The position numbers and the translations under genes are program-made. The notes beneath the pieces were generated by a model. It did not search any database. It was not told the DNA's origin and worked only from the letters and a program-made list of their open reading frames with translations. Below are positions 36,044 to 44,988 of a stretch of 64,000 bases of DNA, piece by piece. This DNA comes from [Actinomadura] parvosata subsp. kistnae (GTDB taxonomy: Bacteria > Actinomycetota > Actinomycetes > Streptosporangiales > Streptosporangiaceae), in NCBI RefSeq assembly GCF_900323885.1, contig NZ_OOHJ01000008.1, positions 248,001 to 312,000 on the forward strand, in the 5' to 3' direction. Position 1 is the first letter of the stretch, and every line of letters starts with the position of its first letter.

Positions 36044-37393
36044 ATGGCACCCTGGTGGGCCAGGTCCCTGCGCGGACGCGTCACCTTCATCGCGACGGCC
36101 GTAGCCGCCCTCGTGCTCATCCCCGTGGGCATCGCCGGCGTCCTCGTCACCAGGTCCGTGGTCACCGCGAGCGTCTTCAGCGACACCCGGGACACCGCCG
36201 AGCGGATCGCCTACGAGATGCGCGGCGGCGCCCTGCCCATGGGCGCCGCCATCCCGGTGCCGCGCCCGTCGGTCGACCTGATCCAGGTCGTCGGCCCCGA
36301 CGGGCGCATCCTGGCCTCCAGCGACGCCGCCAGGAACCTGCCGCCGCTCAGCGACGTGCGCCCGACCGCCAAGAACCGGGTCGTCAGCACGACGAGCTGC
36401 CTGCCGACCGAGTGCGTGCACCTGACGGCGGTGCGGGTGAGCATGTTCGCCGACTCCCCCGTCGTCTACGCCGGCCGCAGCACGCCCGACGTGCTGGCCA
36501 GCCGGACCCTCGAGGTCATCGTCTTCGCCGAGGTCGCCCTGCTCGTCGCGCTGACCGCGTGGGCCACGTGGCTGGTCACCGGGCGGGCGCTGCGCCCGGT
36601 CGCGACCATGCGGCATGAGCTGGACGCCGTGCACGCCGGCGACCTCAGCCACCGCGTCACCGAGCCGCCCGGCGACGACGAGGTGGCCCAGCTCGCCCGC
36701 TCCGTCAACGGCACCCTGGCCCGCCTGGAGCGCTCGGCCGAGCAGCAGCGCCAGTTCGCCTCCGACGCCTCCCACGAGCTGCGCACCCCGATCGCCGGGC
36801 TGCGCGCCCAGCTCGAGAGCGCCCAGCTCTACCCGGACGACACCGACATGGAGGCGCTGGTCAGCAGCGCGTTGCGCGACACCGACCGGCTGGAGGCCAT
36901 CATCACCGACCTGCTGCTGCTGGCCAGGATCGGCTCGCGGGTGGACGTCGTCAAGGAGCCCGTGGACCTGGCCGAGCTGGTGCGCAACGAGCTGGCCGTG
37001 CGCAGCGACAAGGTGCCCGTGCGGGTGGAGCTGGCCGGCGGCGTGGTGGTGGAGGGCGTCCGGCTGCAGCTGGCCAGGGTCCTGACGAACCTGCTGGACA
37101 ACGCCCAGCGGCACGCCGAGCACACCGTACGGGTGACCGTCCGCGCGGAGGAGCCGGGCACGGCGGTGCTGGCGGTCGAGAACGACGGCATGGAGATCGC
37201 CGAGTGCGACCGCGAGCGCATCTTCGAGCGCTTCACCCGGCTCGACGCCGCCCGCAGCCGCGACGCGGGCGGCACCGGCCTCGGCCTGGCCATCGCGCGG
37301 GACGTCGCCATGGCGCACCGCGGCGAGATCCGCGTGGAGGACCGTCCGGGCGGTGCCCGGTTCGTGCTGCGGCTGCCCCTCGCGAATCGGTAG
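36044..37393 (+). CDS. Sensor histidine kinase (orphan)
   Basis: A membrane sensor of 449 residues: TM1 (about 12-34), an extracytoplasmic segment of about 120 residues with a Cys pair (TTSCLPTECVHL), TM2 (about 155-180), HAMP (ALRPVATMRHELDAVHAGDLSHRVTEP), the dimerisation helix with phospho-acceptor His244 (FASDASHELRTPIAGLRAQLE) and an ATPase domain (NLLDNAQRHA, RDAGGTGLGLAIARDVAMAHRG). No response regulator lies beside it, so its partner is elsewhere. The signal is unknown. Confidence 0.92.
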   Translation: MAPWWARSLRGRVTFIATAVAALVLIPVGIAGVLVTRSVVTASVFSDTRDTAERIAYEMRGGALPMGAAIPVPRPSVDLIQVVGPDGRILASSDAARNLPPLSDVRPTAKNRVVSTTSCLPTECVHLTAVRVSMFADSPVVYAGRSTPDVLASRTLEVIVFAEVALLVALTAWATWLVTGRALRPVATMRHELDAVHAGDLSHRVTEPPGDDEVAQLARSVNGTLARLERSAEQQRQFASDASHELRTPIAGLRAQLESAQLYPDDTDMEALVSSALRDTDRLEAIITDLLLLARIGSRVDVVKEPVDLAELVRNELAVRSDKVPVRVELAGGVVVEGVRLQLARVLTNLLDNAQRHAEHTVRVTVRAEEPGTAVLAVENDGMEIAECDRERIFERFTRLDAARSRDAGGTGLGLAIARDVAMAHRGEIRVEDRPGGARFVLRLPLANR

Positions 37394-37418
37394 ATTTCAC
37401 CTGTCCCAGTCGTGGATC

Positions 37419-38246
37419 ATGGACGGCATGACGGAACAGGCGCCGCAGGGCGTGAACCCGCACATCCCCAACGCGGCGCGGATGTACGACTACTTCCTGG
37501 GCGGCAAGGACAACTTCAAGGCCGACCGGGAGCTCGGCGACATGGTGCTCAGCGTGATGCCGGAGGTGCGCGACGGCACCCGGGAGAACCGCGCGCTGAT
37601 CGGCCGCGTCGTGCGCTACCTGTGCGAGCAGGGCGTGACCCAGTTCCTCGACCTGGGCTCCGGCCTGCCGGCGCAGGAGAACGTGCACGAGGTGGCGCTG
37701 CGCCACGCCCCGGAGGCCCGCGTGGTGTACGTGGACAACGACCCGGTGGTGGCCGCGCACGGCCGCGCGCTGCTGGCCGACCCGAACCGGGTGGCGATGG
37801 TGCTGGGCGACTGCCGCCGGCCGGAGGAGATCCTGTCCGACCCCGAGGTGCGCGGGCTGCTCGACTTCGACCGGCCGGTGGCCGTGCTGATGATGTTCGT
37901 CCTGCACTTCATCACCGAGCAGGACGAGCCGCAGCGCTTCGTGGCCGCCTACCGCGACGCGCTGGCGCCGGGCAGCTACCTGGCCATCTCGCACGTCACC
38001 AACGACGTGGCGACGGAGCGGGCCGAGCAGGTGTCGGAGTTCTACCGCAAGGCCAACGCGGACTTCACGCCGCGCTCCGGGGCCGAGATCGGCGCCTTCT
38101 TCGGCGACTTCGAGCTCATCCCGCCCGGCCTGGCCACGGGGCTGCCCGAGCACGCGATCTGGCCGTTCAACGACCCGCTCAACCCGGTCTTCGTGGACGA
38201 GGAGCTGGCGCGGATGGCGTACGCGGGGATCGGCCGCAAGCCCTGA
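37419..38246 (+). CDS. S-adenosylmethionine-dependent methyltransferase (Methyltransf_19/DUF574)
   Basis: A soluble protein of about 275 residues of a family expanded in actinomycetes. The marker start is NPHIPNAARMYDYFLGGKDNFKADRE. The SAM loop FLDLGSGLPAQENVHEVA is followed by VVYVDNDPVVAAHGRALL and VAVLMMFVLHFITEQDEP. The methyl acceptor is unknown; paralogues are often found near regulators. ATG 37419 and ATG 37428 are both possible starts. It follows the histidine kinase by 25 bp and ends against a shared terminator. Confidence 0.9.
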   Translation: MDGMTEQAPQGVNPHIPNAARMYDYFLGGKDNFKADRELGDMVLSVMPEVRDGTRENRALIGRVVRYLCEQGVTQFLDLGSGLPAQENVHEVALRHAPEARVVYVDNDPVVAAHGRALLADPNRVAMVLGDCRRPEEILSDPEVRGLLDFDRPVAVLMMFVLHFITEQDEPQRFVAAYRDALAPGSYLAISHVTNDVATERAEQVSEFYRKANADFTPRSGAEIGAFFGDFELIPPGLATGLPEHAIWPFNDPLNPVFVDEELARMAYAGIGRKP

Positions 38247-38253
38247 CCCGGGT

Positions 38254-38280
38254 GGCGGGCAGGCCCGGGGCCTGCCCGCC
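38254..38280. terminator. Bidirectional hairpin terminator
   Basis: GGCGGGCAGGC (38254-38264) and GCCTGCCCGCC (38270-38280) form a perfect 11-bp stem with a 5-base loop, in the 40-bp gap between the convergent methyltransferase and DctA genes. There is no T-run, as is common in high-GC actinomycetes. Confidence 0.75.
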
Positions 38281-38286
38281 CTCGCC

Positions 38287-39615
38287 TCACGCCGGGGACA
38301 GCTCCTTGGCCGGCTCGCCCTGACCGGTGTCGTCATCGTCGTCCAGCAGCGTGGCCTCGTCGAACGGCGCCTGCCCCGCCAGCACCAGCCCCGCCCGCTC
38401 CCGGTCGAACTCGCCGGTCCAGGTGCCGACGAGGACGGTGGCCACCGCGTTGCCCGCGAAGTTGGTCAGCGCCCGCGCCTCGGACATGAAGCGGTCGATG
38501 CCCACGATGAGGCCCACCCCGTCGACCAGCTCGGGCCGGTGCGCCTGCAGCCCGCCGGCGAGGGTGGCCAGGCCCGCGCCGGTGACGCCGGCCGCGCCCT
38601 TGGAGGCGACCATCATGAACAGCAGCAGCGCCACCTGCTCCCCGAACTCCAGCGGCGCCCCCGTGGCCGAGGCGATGAACAGCGTCGCCATGGTCAGGTA
38701 GATCGCGGTGCCGTCGAGGTTGAAGGAGTAGCCGGTCGGCACGGTGATGCCGGCCACGGTCCTGCTGACGCCCAGGTGCTCCATCTTCGCGATGAGGCGC
38801 GGCAGCGCGGTCTCCGACGACGACGTGGACAGGATGAGCAGGAACTCGCGCCCGAGGTACTTCAGCAGCGACCACAGGTTGATCCGGGCCACCAGCCACA
38901 GCACGGTGCCGAGCACCACGCCGACGAACAGCACGCACGTCACGTAGAAGGCGACCATGATGATGGCCAGGCTCTTGAGCGCCTCGATGCCGGTCGCGCC
39001 CACGACGGCCGCGATCGCCCCGAACGCGCCCACCGGCGCCGCCCACATGATCATGGCGAGGATGCGGAACACGAGCCGCTGGAAGTGCTCCACGCCCCGC
39101 AGGATCGGCGCGCCCTTCGGCCCCATGGCCTGCAGCGCGAACCCGGCGAGCAGCGCCACCAGCAGCGCCTGCAGCACCGAGCCGTCGGTGAGCGCCGAGA
39201 CGACCGTCTCGGGGATGATGCCGAGCAGGAAGTCGACGGTGCTGGCGTCGGCGCCCTTGGCGGCCTCCGCCTCGGCGGCCTGCCGGGCGGTGTCGGTCAG
39301 GTGCAGCCCCGAGCCCGGGTCGATGACGTTGCCCACGACGAGGCCGATCACCAGGGCGACCGTGGACATGACGATGAAGTAGCCGAGGGCGAGCCCGCCG
39401 ACCTTGCCGACCTGGGCGGCCTGCCGTACCGAGCCGATGCCGAGCACGATGGTGCAGAAGATGATCGGGCCGATCACCATCTTGATCAGCGCGACGAAGC
39501 CGGTGCCGAGGGGTTTGAGCGCCTGGCCCACGTCCGGCCAGATGAAGCCGACCAGGATCCCGAGCAGGACCGCCACGATGACGGCCAGATAGAGATAACG
39601 GGTGCGATCGCGCAT
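38287..39615 (-). CDS. dctA: C4-dicarboxylate:cation symporter DctA
   Basis: An inner-membrane carrier of 442 residues of the dicarboxylate/amino acid:cation symporter family, importing succinate, fumarate or malate. Markers are MVIGPIIFCTIVLGIGSV, the serine-rich loop STSSSETALPRLI, the metal/substrate helix PTGYSFNLDGTAIYLTMATLFIA and SKGAAGVTGAGL with DRFMSEARALTNFAGNAVA. It is divergent from a DcuS/DcuR-type two-component system, which probably controls it in response to extracellular dicarboxylate. Confidence 0.95.
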   Translation of the reverse strand: MRDRTRYLYLAVIVAVLLGILVGFIWPDVGQALKPLGTGFVALIKMVIGPIIFCTIVLGIGSVRQAAQVGKVGGLALGYFIVMSTVALVIGLVVGNVIDPGSGLHLTDTARQAAEAEAAKGADASTVDFLLGIIPETVVSALTDGSVLQALLVALLAGFALQAMGPKGAPILRGVEHFQRLVFRILAMIMWAAPVGAFGAIAAVVGATGIEALKSLAIIMVAFYVTCVLFVGVVLGTVLWLVARINLWSLLKYLGREFLLILSTSSSETALPRLIAKMEHLGVSRTVAGITVPTGYSFNLDGTAIYLTMATLFIASATGAPLEFGEQVALLLFMMVASKGAAGVTGAGLATLAGGLQAHRPELVDGVGLIVGIDRFMSEARALTNFAGNAVATVLVGTWTGEFDRERAGLVLAGQAPFDEATLLDDDDDTGQGEPAKELSPA

Positions 39616-39708
39616 AGGGGGGTTCTCCGCCGGTTTTCGATGGACCTTCTCGTCGTGCGACTATGCGCCTCACGAGTGATGCAGGTCACCATTGCGTAAG
39701 TTTCGTAC

Positions 39709-41205
39709 ATGAAGGGGAACCCGATGCGGCGCTGGAGCCTGGCAGGGCAGATGCTGGTCCTGCAGTTGCTCGTCGTCGCCGTCACGGCGGCGGGCGGCGC
39801 GGTGCTGGCCCTGTGGCAGGCGTCCGAGCTGCTGGAGCAGGAGGCGGGTGCCACGGCCACGGCCGTGGCGGTCAGCGTGGCGGCCTCGCCCGACGTGCTG
39901 GAGGCCCTCGGCGAGCGGGATCCGACCGTACGGCTGCAGCCGTACGCGCAGCGGGCCAGGGCGGCGACGGGGGTCGATTTCATCACCATCATGAAGACGG
40001 ACGGCACCCGCTACACCCACCCGAACGAGGCCGAGATCGGCAGGCGCTTCCTCGGCCACATCGACCGGGCGCTGCGCGGCGAGACGTTCACCGAGACCTA
40101 CACCGGCACGCTCGGCACCTCCAAGCGCGCGGTGACGCCGGTCGTCGCGGGCGGGCAGGTGCGGGCGCTGGTCAGCGCCGGCATCACGGTCGACCGGATC
40201 AGCGCCAGGCTGCGCGACCAGCTCGCCTGGGGCGGGCTCATCGTGGCGCTGGCGCTCGGCGTCGGCGCGGCCGGCACGTGGCTGGTCACCGCCCGGCTGC
40301 GCCGCCAGACGCACGGGCTGGGCCCGGTCGAGCTGGGCCGCATCCACGAGCACCACGACGCGGTCCTGCACGCCGTCCGGGAGGGCCTGCTGCTGGTCGG
40401 CAGGGACGGCACGCTGACGCTGTGCAACGACGCGGCCCGCCTGCTGCTCGGCCTGCCCGCCGACGCCGAGGGCCGGCACGTGCGGGACCTGGGCCTTTCG
40501 GCGGTCGTGGCCGACGACGAGGAGCGCGTGCACCTGGTCGGCGACCGGGTGCTGGCCGTCAACAGCGCCCCCAGCCGGCTCGGCACGGTCGTCACCGTAC
40601 GCGACCACACCGAACTGCAGGCGCTGACCGGGCAGCTCGACGCCGAGCGCGGCTTCGCCGAGTCGCTGCGCTCGGCCGCGCACGAGGCGGCCAACCGGCT
40701 GCACACCGTGATCACGCTGGTCGAGCTGGGCCGCACCGAGCAGGCGGTGGCGCTGGGCACGGCGGAGCTGCGGGCGGCGCAGGAGCTGACCGACCGGGTG
40801 GTGGGCGCGGTGCGCGAGCCGGTGCTGGCGGCGCTGCTGCTGGGCAAGAGCGCGGAGGCGGCGGAACGCGGCTCCGAGCTGGTGATCAGCCAGGACAGCG
40901 AGCTGGACGACCTGGGCCTGGACGCCCGCGAGCTGGTCACGATCGTGGGCAACCTGATCGACAACGCCATCGACGCGGCCTCCCGCGTGGAGGTGCACCT
41001 GAGCGCCGACGAGCGGGGCGTGCTGATCCGGGTGAGCGACGACGGGCCCGGCCCGGCCTGCGCCGACGCGTTCGAGAAGGGCTGGAGCACCAAGGGTGAC
41101 GGGCGCGGGCTGGGGCTGGCGCTGGTGGGGCAGGCGGTGCGGCGGCTGGGCGGCACGATCACGGTCGAGGGCTCGGCGTTCACGGTGAGGCTGCCGCGGC
41201 CATGA
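39709..41205 (+). CDS. DcuS/CitA-family sensor histidine kinase
   Basis: A 498-residue sensor for extracellular carboxylates. It has TM1 (about 10-32), a PASC/CitA-type extracytoplasmic domain (ATGVDFITIMKTDGTRYTHPNEAEIGRRF ... GQVRALVSAGITV), TM2 (about 178-200), a cytoplasmic PAS (AVREGLLLVGRDGTLTLCNDAARLLLG), a SpoOB-type phospho-acceptor (AAHEAANRLHTVITLVE, His325) and an ATPase domain (NLIDNAIDAA, KGDGRGLGLALVGQAVRRLGG). It overlaps the response-regulator gene by 4 bp (ATGA). Confidence 0.93.
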   Translation: MKGNPMRRWSLAGQMLVLQLLVVAVTAAGGAVLALWQASELLEQEAGATATAVAVSVAASPDVLEALGERDPTVRLQPYAQRARAATGVDFITIMKTDGTRYTHPNEAEIGRRFLGHIDRALRGETFTETYTGTLGTSKRAVTPVVAGGQVRALVSAGITVDRISARLRDQLAWGGLIVALALGVGAAGTWLVTARLRRQTHGLGPVELGRIHEHHDAVLHAVREGLLLVGRDGTLTLCNDAARLLLGLPADAEGRHVRDLGLSAVVADDEERVHLVGDRVLAVNSAPSRLGTVVTVRDHTELQALTGQLDAERGFAESLRSAAHEAANRLHTVITLVELGRTEQAVALGTAELRAAQELTDRVVGAVREPVLAALLLGKSAEAAERGSELVISQDSELDDLGLDARELVTIVGNLIDNAIDAASRVEVHLSADERGVLIRVSDDGPGPACADAFEKGWSTKGDGRGLGLALVGQAVRRLGGTITVEGSAFTVRLPRP

Positions 41206-41867
41206 TCTCCGTACTGGTGGTGGAGGACGAGGAGATCACCGCCGAGGCGAACCGCATCTACGTGGAGCGGGTGCCGGGCTTCGAGGTGGCCGGGGTGGCC
41301 AGGTCGGGCGCGCAGGCGCTGCGCTTCCTGCGTGCGCGGCCGGTGGATCTCATCCTGCTCGACCTCTACCTGCCCGACATGCACGGGCTGGACGTGTGCC
41401 GCGCGCTCCGGGCCGGCGGCCTGATGTGCGACGTGATCGCGGTCACCTCCGCTCGCGATCTGGCCATGGTCCGTTCAGCGGTGTCGCTGGGAGTCTCCCA
41501 GTACCTGCTCAAGCCGTTCACGTTCGCGACACTGGCGGAGAAGCTGACGCGTTACGCCCGGTTCAAGGAGGAGGCGGGCCTCGCGGTGGGCCAGGGCGAC
41601 GTGGACCGGGTGCTCGGCACCCTGCGCGGTCCCTCGGAGCTGCCGAAAGGCATGGCGCGCGACACCCTCGACGCGGTGGCGGCCCGGTTGCGGGAGCGGC
41701 CGGAGGGCATGGGCGCGCAGGCCGTGGCCGACGCGATCGGAGTGTCCAGAGTGACGGCGCGCAGATACCTGGAATACCTGGTCGAGCTGGGTGTGGCGGC
41801 CCGCATGCCGCAGTACGGCGGGGTGGGCCGGCCAGAGTTGCTCTACCGGATCCCCATGGAGTGTTAA
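41202..41867 (+). CDS. DcuR/CitB-family response regulator
   Basis: A 221-residue regulator. The receiver domain has the acidic pair VVEDEE, phospho-acceptor Asp54 (LILLDLYLPD), the switch Thr in AVTSARD and Lys in LLKPFTF. The C-terminal HTH (GMGAQAVADAIGVSRVTARRYLEYLVELGVA) is of the CitB type. It is translationally coupled to the kinase and likely activates the divergent dctA gene when dicarboxylate is present. Confidence 0.94.
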   Translation: MISVLVVEDEEITAEANRIYVERVPGFEVAGVARSGAQALRFLRARPVDLILLDLYLPDMHGLDVCRALRAGGLMCDVIAVTSARDLAMVRSAVSLGVSQYLLKPFTFATLAEKLTRYARFKEEAGLAVGQGDVDRVLGTLRGPSELPKGMARDTLDAVAARLRERPEGMGAQAVADAIGVSRVTARRYLEYLVELGVAARMPQYGGVGRPELLYRIPMEC

Positions 41868-41940
41868 TGGTGGTGACGCTGGCCGTTCAATCCGGCCCTC
41901 TAGCTTCTGGGTGCAATCCGATGCACTGAGGAGACACACC

Positions 41941-43977
41941 TTGCGAGTCCTGGCCGTTGTTCCCGCCCGCGGAGGTTCGGCGGGCGTACCCCTGAAGAAC
42001 CTCGCCCTGGTCGGGGGCGTCCCGTTGGTCACCCGGGCGGTGCGGGCGTGCCTGCGCGCCGAGCTGGTGGACCAGGTCGTGGTCAGCACCGACCACGACG
42101 GGATCGCCGAGACCGCCAGGCAGGCGGGCGCGCTCGTGGTGGAGCGCCCGGCGGAGCTGAGCGGCGCGACCGCCTCCAGCGAGTCGGCGGTGCTGCACGC
42201 GCTCGACGCCCTGGGCGCGGACCCCGAGGTCGTCGTGCTGGTGCAGGCGACCAGCGCGTTCATCGACCCGGCCGACCTGTCGGCGGCGGTGCGCAAGGTC
42301 CTCGACGGCGAGGCCGACTCCGTCGTGTCCGGGCTGCCCACCCACGAGTTCCTGTGGACGGCCACCGGCGCCGGGATCAACCACGACCCGGCCGTGCGGC
42401 AGCGCCGCCAGGACCGCGCGCCCGAGTTCCGCGAGAACGGCGCCTTCTACGTGATGCGCACCGCCGGCCTGCGCGAGCACGGCCACCGCTTCTTCGGCGA
42501 GATCGCCGTCCAGCCGGTGCCGACCAAGCACGCCATCGAGATCGACAACCCGGAGGACCTGGAGCTCGTGCGAGCGCTCGCCCCGTTCATCGACCAGCCC
42601 GAGCCGATCGACGTGGACGCCGTCATCACCGACTTCGACGGCGTGCACACCGACGACCGCGCCTACGTCGACTCCGACGGCCGCGAGATGGTGCTGGTCA
42701 GCCGCTCCGACGGGATGGGCGTGTCGCTGCTGAAGCGCTCCGGCGTCAAGGTGCTCATCATGTCCACCGAGCACAACCCGGTGGTGGCCGCCCGCGCCCG
42801 CAAGCTGGGCGTGCCCGTGCTGCAGGGCCTGGCCGACAAGCGCACGGTGCTGCGCGACTGGCTGCGCATCGAGGGGCTCGACCCGGCCCGCGTCGCCTAC
42901 GTCGGCAACGACGTCAACGACCTGGGCCCGATGGCCGAGGTCGGCTGGCCGGTCGCCACCCCCGACGCGCACCCCCGGGTGCGTGCCGCCGCCCGCGTGG
43001 TGCTCACCAGCGCCGGCGGGTCCGGCGCGGTGCGCGAGCTGTGCGACCGCGTCGTGGCCGCCCGCCCCGAGCCGGCTCCCGTGGAGGTGCGCAGCCGGCC
43101 GCAGTTCGGGCCGGTCGCGATCGGGGACGTGCTGGTCGGCGACGGCGAGCCGGTGTACGTCATCGGCGAGATCGGCATCAACCACAACGGCGACCTCGAC
43201 CTGGCCAGGCAGCTCATCGACGTCGCGGCGGCGGCCGGCTGCCAGGCGGTCAAGTTCCAGAAGCGCACCCCCGCGATCTGCGTGCCCGAGGAGCAGAAGG
43301 GCCAGATCCGGCAGACGCCGTGGGGCGAGATGACGTACCTGGAGTACAAGGAGCGCACCGAGTTCGGCCGCGACGAGTACACACAGATCGCGAAGTACTG
43401 CGACGAGCGGGGCCTGCACTGGTTCGCCTCGCCGTGGGACGTGCCGTCGGTGGAGTTCCTGGAGGAGATGGACGTCCTGGTGCACAAGGTGGCCTCGGCC
43501 AGCGTGGCCGACCACGAGCTGCTGCGCGCCCTGGCCGCCACCGGCAAGCCGATCATCCTGTCGACCGGCATGTCCACGCTGTCGGAGATCGACGCCGCCG
43601 TCGAGATCCTCGGCACCGAGAAGCTGATCATGATGCACGCCACCTCCACGTACCCGCTGCCGCCGGAGGAGGCGAACCTGCGCACGATCACCACGCTCAA
43701 GGAGCGCTACGGCGTCCCGGTCGGCTACTCCGGCCACGAGCGCGGCCTGCAGATCTCACTGGCCGCGGTCACGCTCGGCGCGGTCTGCGTGGAGCGGCAC
43801 ATCACGCTCGACCGCACCATGTGGGGCTCCGACCACGCCGCCTCGCTGGAGCCGGCCGGCCTGGAGCACCTGGTGCGCGACATCCGCATCATCGAGCAGG
43901 CGCTGGGCGACGGCGTCAAGCGGGTCTTCCCCGGCGAGGAGGCGCCGAAGGCCCGCCTGCGCCGCGTGACCGTCTGA
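41941..43977 (+). CDS. Trifunctional nonulosonic acid enzyme: CMP-nonulosonate synthetase / HAD phosphatase / NeuB-type synthase
   Basis: A 678-residue fusion of three steps of sialic-type sugar activation. Residues 1-about 222 are a NeuA-like cytidylyltransferase (VVPARGGSAGVPLKNL, with LVQATSAFIDPADL). About 225-375 is a KdsC-like HAD phosphatase with nucleophile DFDGVHTDD, the second motif MSTEHN and GNDVNDLGPM. About 394-678 is a NeuB-type PEP-dependent synthase (VIGEIGINHNGDLDLARQLI, AVKFQKRT, ASPWDVPSVEFLEEM, GYSGHE). The usual C-terminal SAF (antifreeze-like) domain of NeuB is absent. The internal phosphatase fits a 9-phosphate pathway (mannose-6-P or ManNAc-6-P plus PEP), as for Kdn. 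TTG 41941 follows GAGGAG. It is the first gene of the glycan cluster. Confidence 0.9.
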   Translation: MRVLAVVPARGGSAGVPLKNLALVGGVPLVTRAVRACLRAELVDQVVVSTDHDGIAETARQAGALVVERPAELSGATASSESAVLHALDALGADPEVVVLVQATSAFIDPADLSAAVRKVLDGEADSVVSGLPTHEFLWTATGAGINHDPAVRQRRQDRAPEFRENGAFYVMRTAGLREHGHRFFGEIAVQPVPTKHAIEIDNPEDLELVRALAPFIDQPEPIDVDAVITDFDGVHTDDRAYVDSDGREMVLVSRSDGMGVSLLKRSGVKVLIMSTEHNPVVAARARKLGVPVLQGLADKRTVLRDWLRIEGLDPARVAYVGNDVNDLGPMAEVGWPVATPDAHPRVRAAARVVLTSAGGSGAVRELCDRVVAARPEPAPVEVRSRPQFGPVAIGDVLVGDGEPVYVIGEIGINHNGDLDLARQLIDVAAAAGCQAVKFQKRTPAICVPEEQKGQIRQTPWGEMTYLEYKERTEFGRDEYTQIAKYCDERGLHWFASPWDVPSVEFLEEMDVLVHKVASASVADHELLRALAATGKPIILSTGMSTLSEIDAAVEILGTEKLIMMHATSTYPLPPEEANLRTITTLKERYGVPVGYSGHERGLQISLAAVTLGAVCVERHITLDRTMWGSDHAASLEPAGLEHLVRDIRIIEQALGDGVKRVFPGEEAPKARLRRVTV

Positions 43978-44005
43978 CCGTCCCCACCAGGAAGAACCGA
44001 CAACA

Positions 44006-44986
44006 TTGATCACGCTCTCGGTCGTCGTGCCCATCCGGGACGGCGAGCGCTTCATCGCCGACGCGCTCACCTCGCTGTCCCGCAACGCGCGCGCCGACTT
44101 CGAGTTCATCATCGTGAACGACGGGTCCGTGGACGCCACGGGCGAGATCATCGACGACTTCATCGGTGAGCTGCCCGGGCTGGTCGTGATCCGCAACCCC
44201 GCGCCGGTGGGGCTGGCGGACGCGCGCAACACGGGCCTGTCGGCCGCGACCGGCCGGTACGTCACCTACATGGACGGCGACGACTGGCTGGCCCCCGGCT
44301 ACCTGGCGCGGCTCGTCGAGGCGATCGACGGGCTCGGCTGCGACTTCGTGCGCGTCGACCACGTGCAGGTGGAGGGCCGCAAACGGGTCGTGCACCGTGC
44401 CCCGCTGGCGCGGCGGGGCACGGTGCTCGCCCCCCGCGACGCGATCCTGCCGGCCGGCGTGCGCACGATGGTCGACTACCCGTACGCCTGGGCCGGGATC
44501 TACCGGCGCTCCCTGGGCGACCTGCTGCACTTCCCCGGCTCGCTGCACACCGCCGAGGACCGGCCGTGGATCTGGCGGCTGCACCGGGAGGCGGCCACGT
44601 TCGCGGTGGTGTCGCTGGCCGGGATCTTCTACCGGCGCATGGTGGCCGGGTCGCTGACCCAGGTGGGCGACGAACGCCAGCTGCACTTCTTCGACGCGTT
44701 CGAGCTGGTCTTCAAGGACCTGGAGCCGGAGTTCCTGCCCAAGGCGGCGCGCAACTTCTGCGCGCTGCTCGCCCACCACCTGGAGATCGGCGAGCGGCTC
44801 ACGCCGGCGCTGCGCGCCCGCTTCGAGGAGCGCGGCGCGCAGATGGTGCGCTCGCTGCCGCCGGAGCTGGTGGCCGACGCGGTGTCGCGGATGTCGGCCG
44901 AGCGCGAGAGCGTCCTGCGGGCCCTGGTGCCCGACCTGCCCCCCAGCCCGCACGTCCGGGTCCGCCGCGACCGGGAGGAGTCCTAA
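44006..44986 (+). CDS. Glycosyltransferase family 2
   Basis: A 326-residue GT-A fold transferase. The start is SVVVPIRDGERFIADALTSLSRN, the nucleotide/metal region is IIVNDGSVDATGEI and NTGLSAATGRYVTYMDGDDWL (DxD as DGDD), with the acceptor-side acid near HTAEDRPWIWRL. It lies 28 bp after the fusion gene and 2 bp before the polysialyltransferase-like gene, so it is part of the same operon. It probably adds a linking or branching sugar to the polymer or its anchor. It starts at TTG 44006 with AGGAAG upstream. Confidence 0.9.
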   Translation: MITLSVVVPIRDGERFIADALTSLSRNARADFEFIIVNDGSVDATGEIIDDFIGELPGLVVIRNPAPVGLADARNTGLSAATGRYVTYMDGDDWLAPGYLARLVEAIDGLGCDFVRVDHVQVEGRKRVVHRAPLARRGTVLAPRDAILPAGVRTMVDYPYAWAGIYRRSLGDLLHFPGSLHTAEDRPWIWRLHREAATFAVVSLAGIFYRRMVAGSLTQVGDERQLHFFDAFELVFKDLEPEFLPKAARNFCALLAHHLEIGERLTPALRARFEERGAQMVRSLPPELVADAVSRMSAERESVLRALVPDLPPSPHVRVRRDREES

Positions 44987-44988
44987 AG

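Noticed and set aside
41791..41940. Upstream extension of the trifunctional enzyme
   Set aside because: It overlaps the end of the response-regulator gene and lacks NeuA similarity; TTG 41941 has a good ribosome site and starts at the family's first strand.
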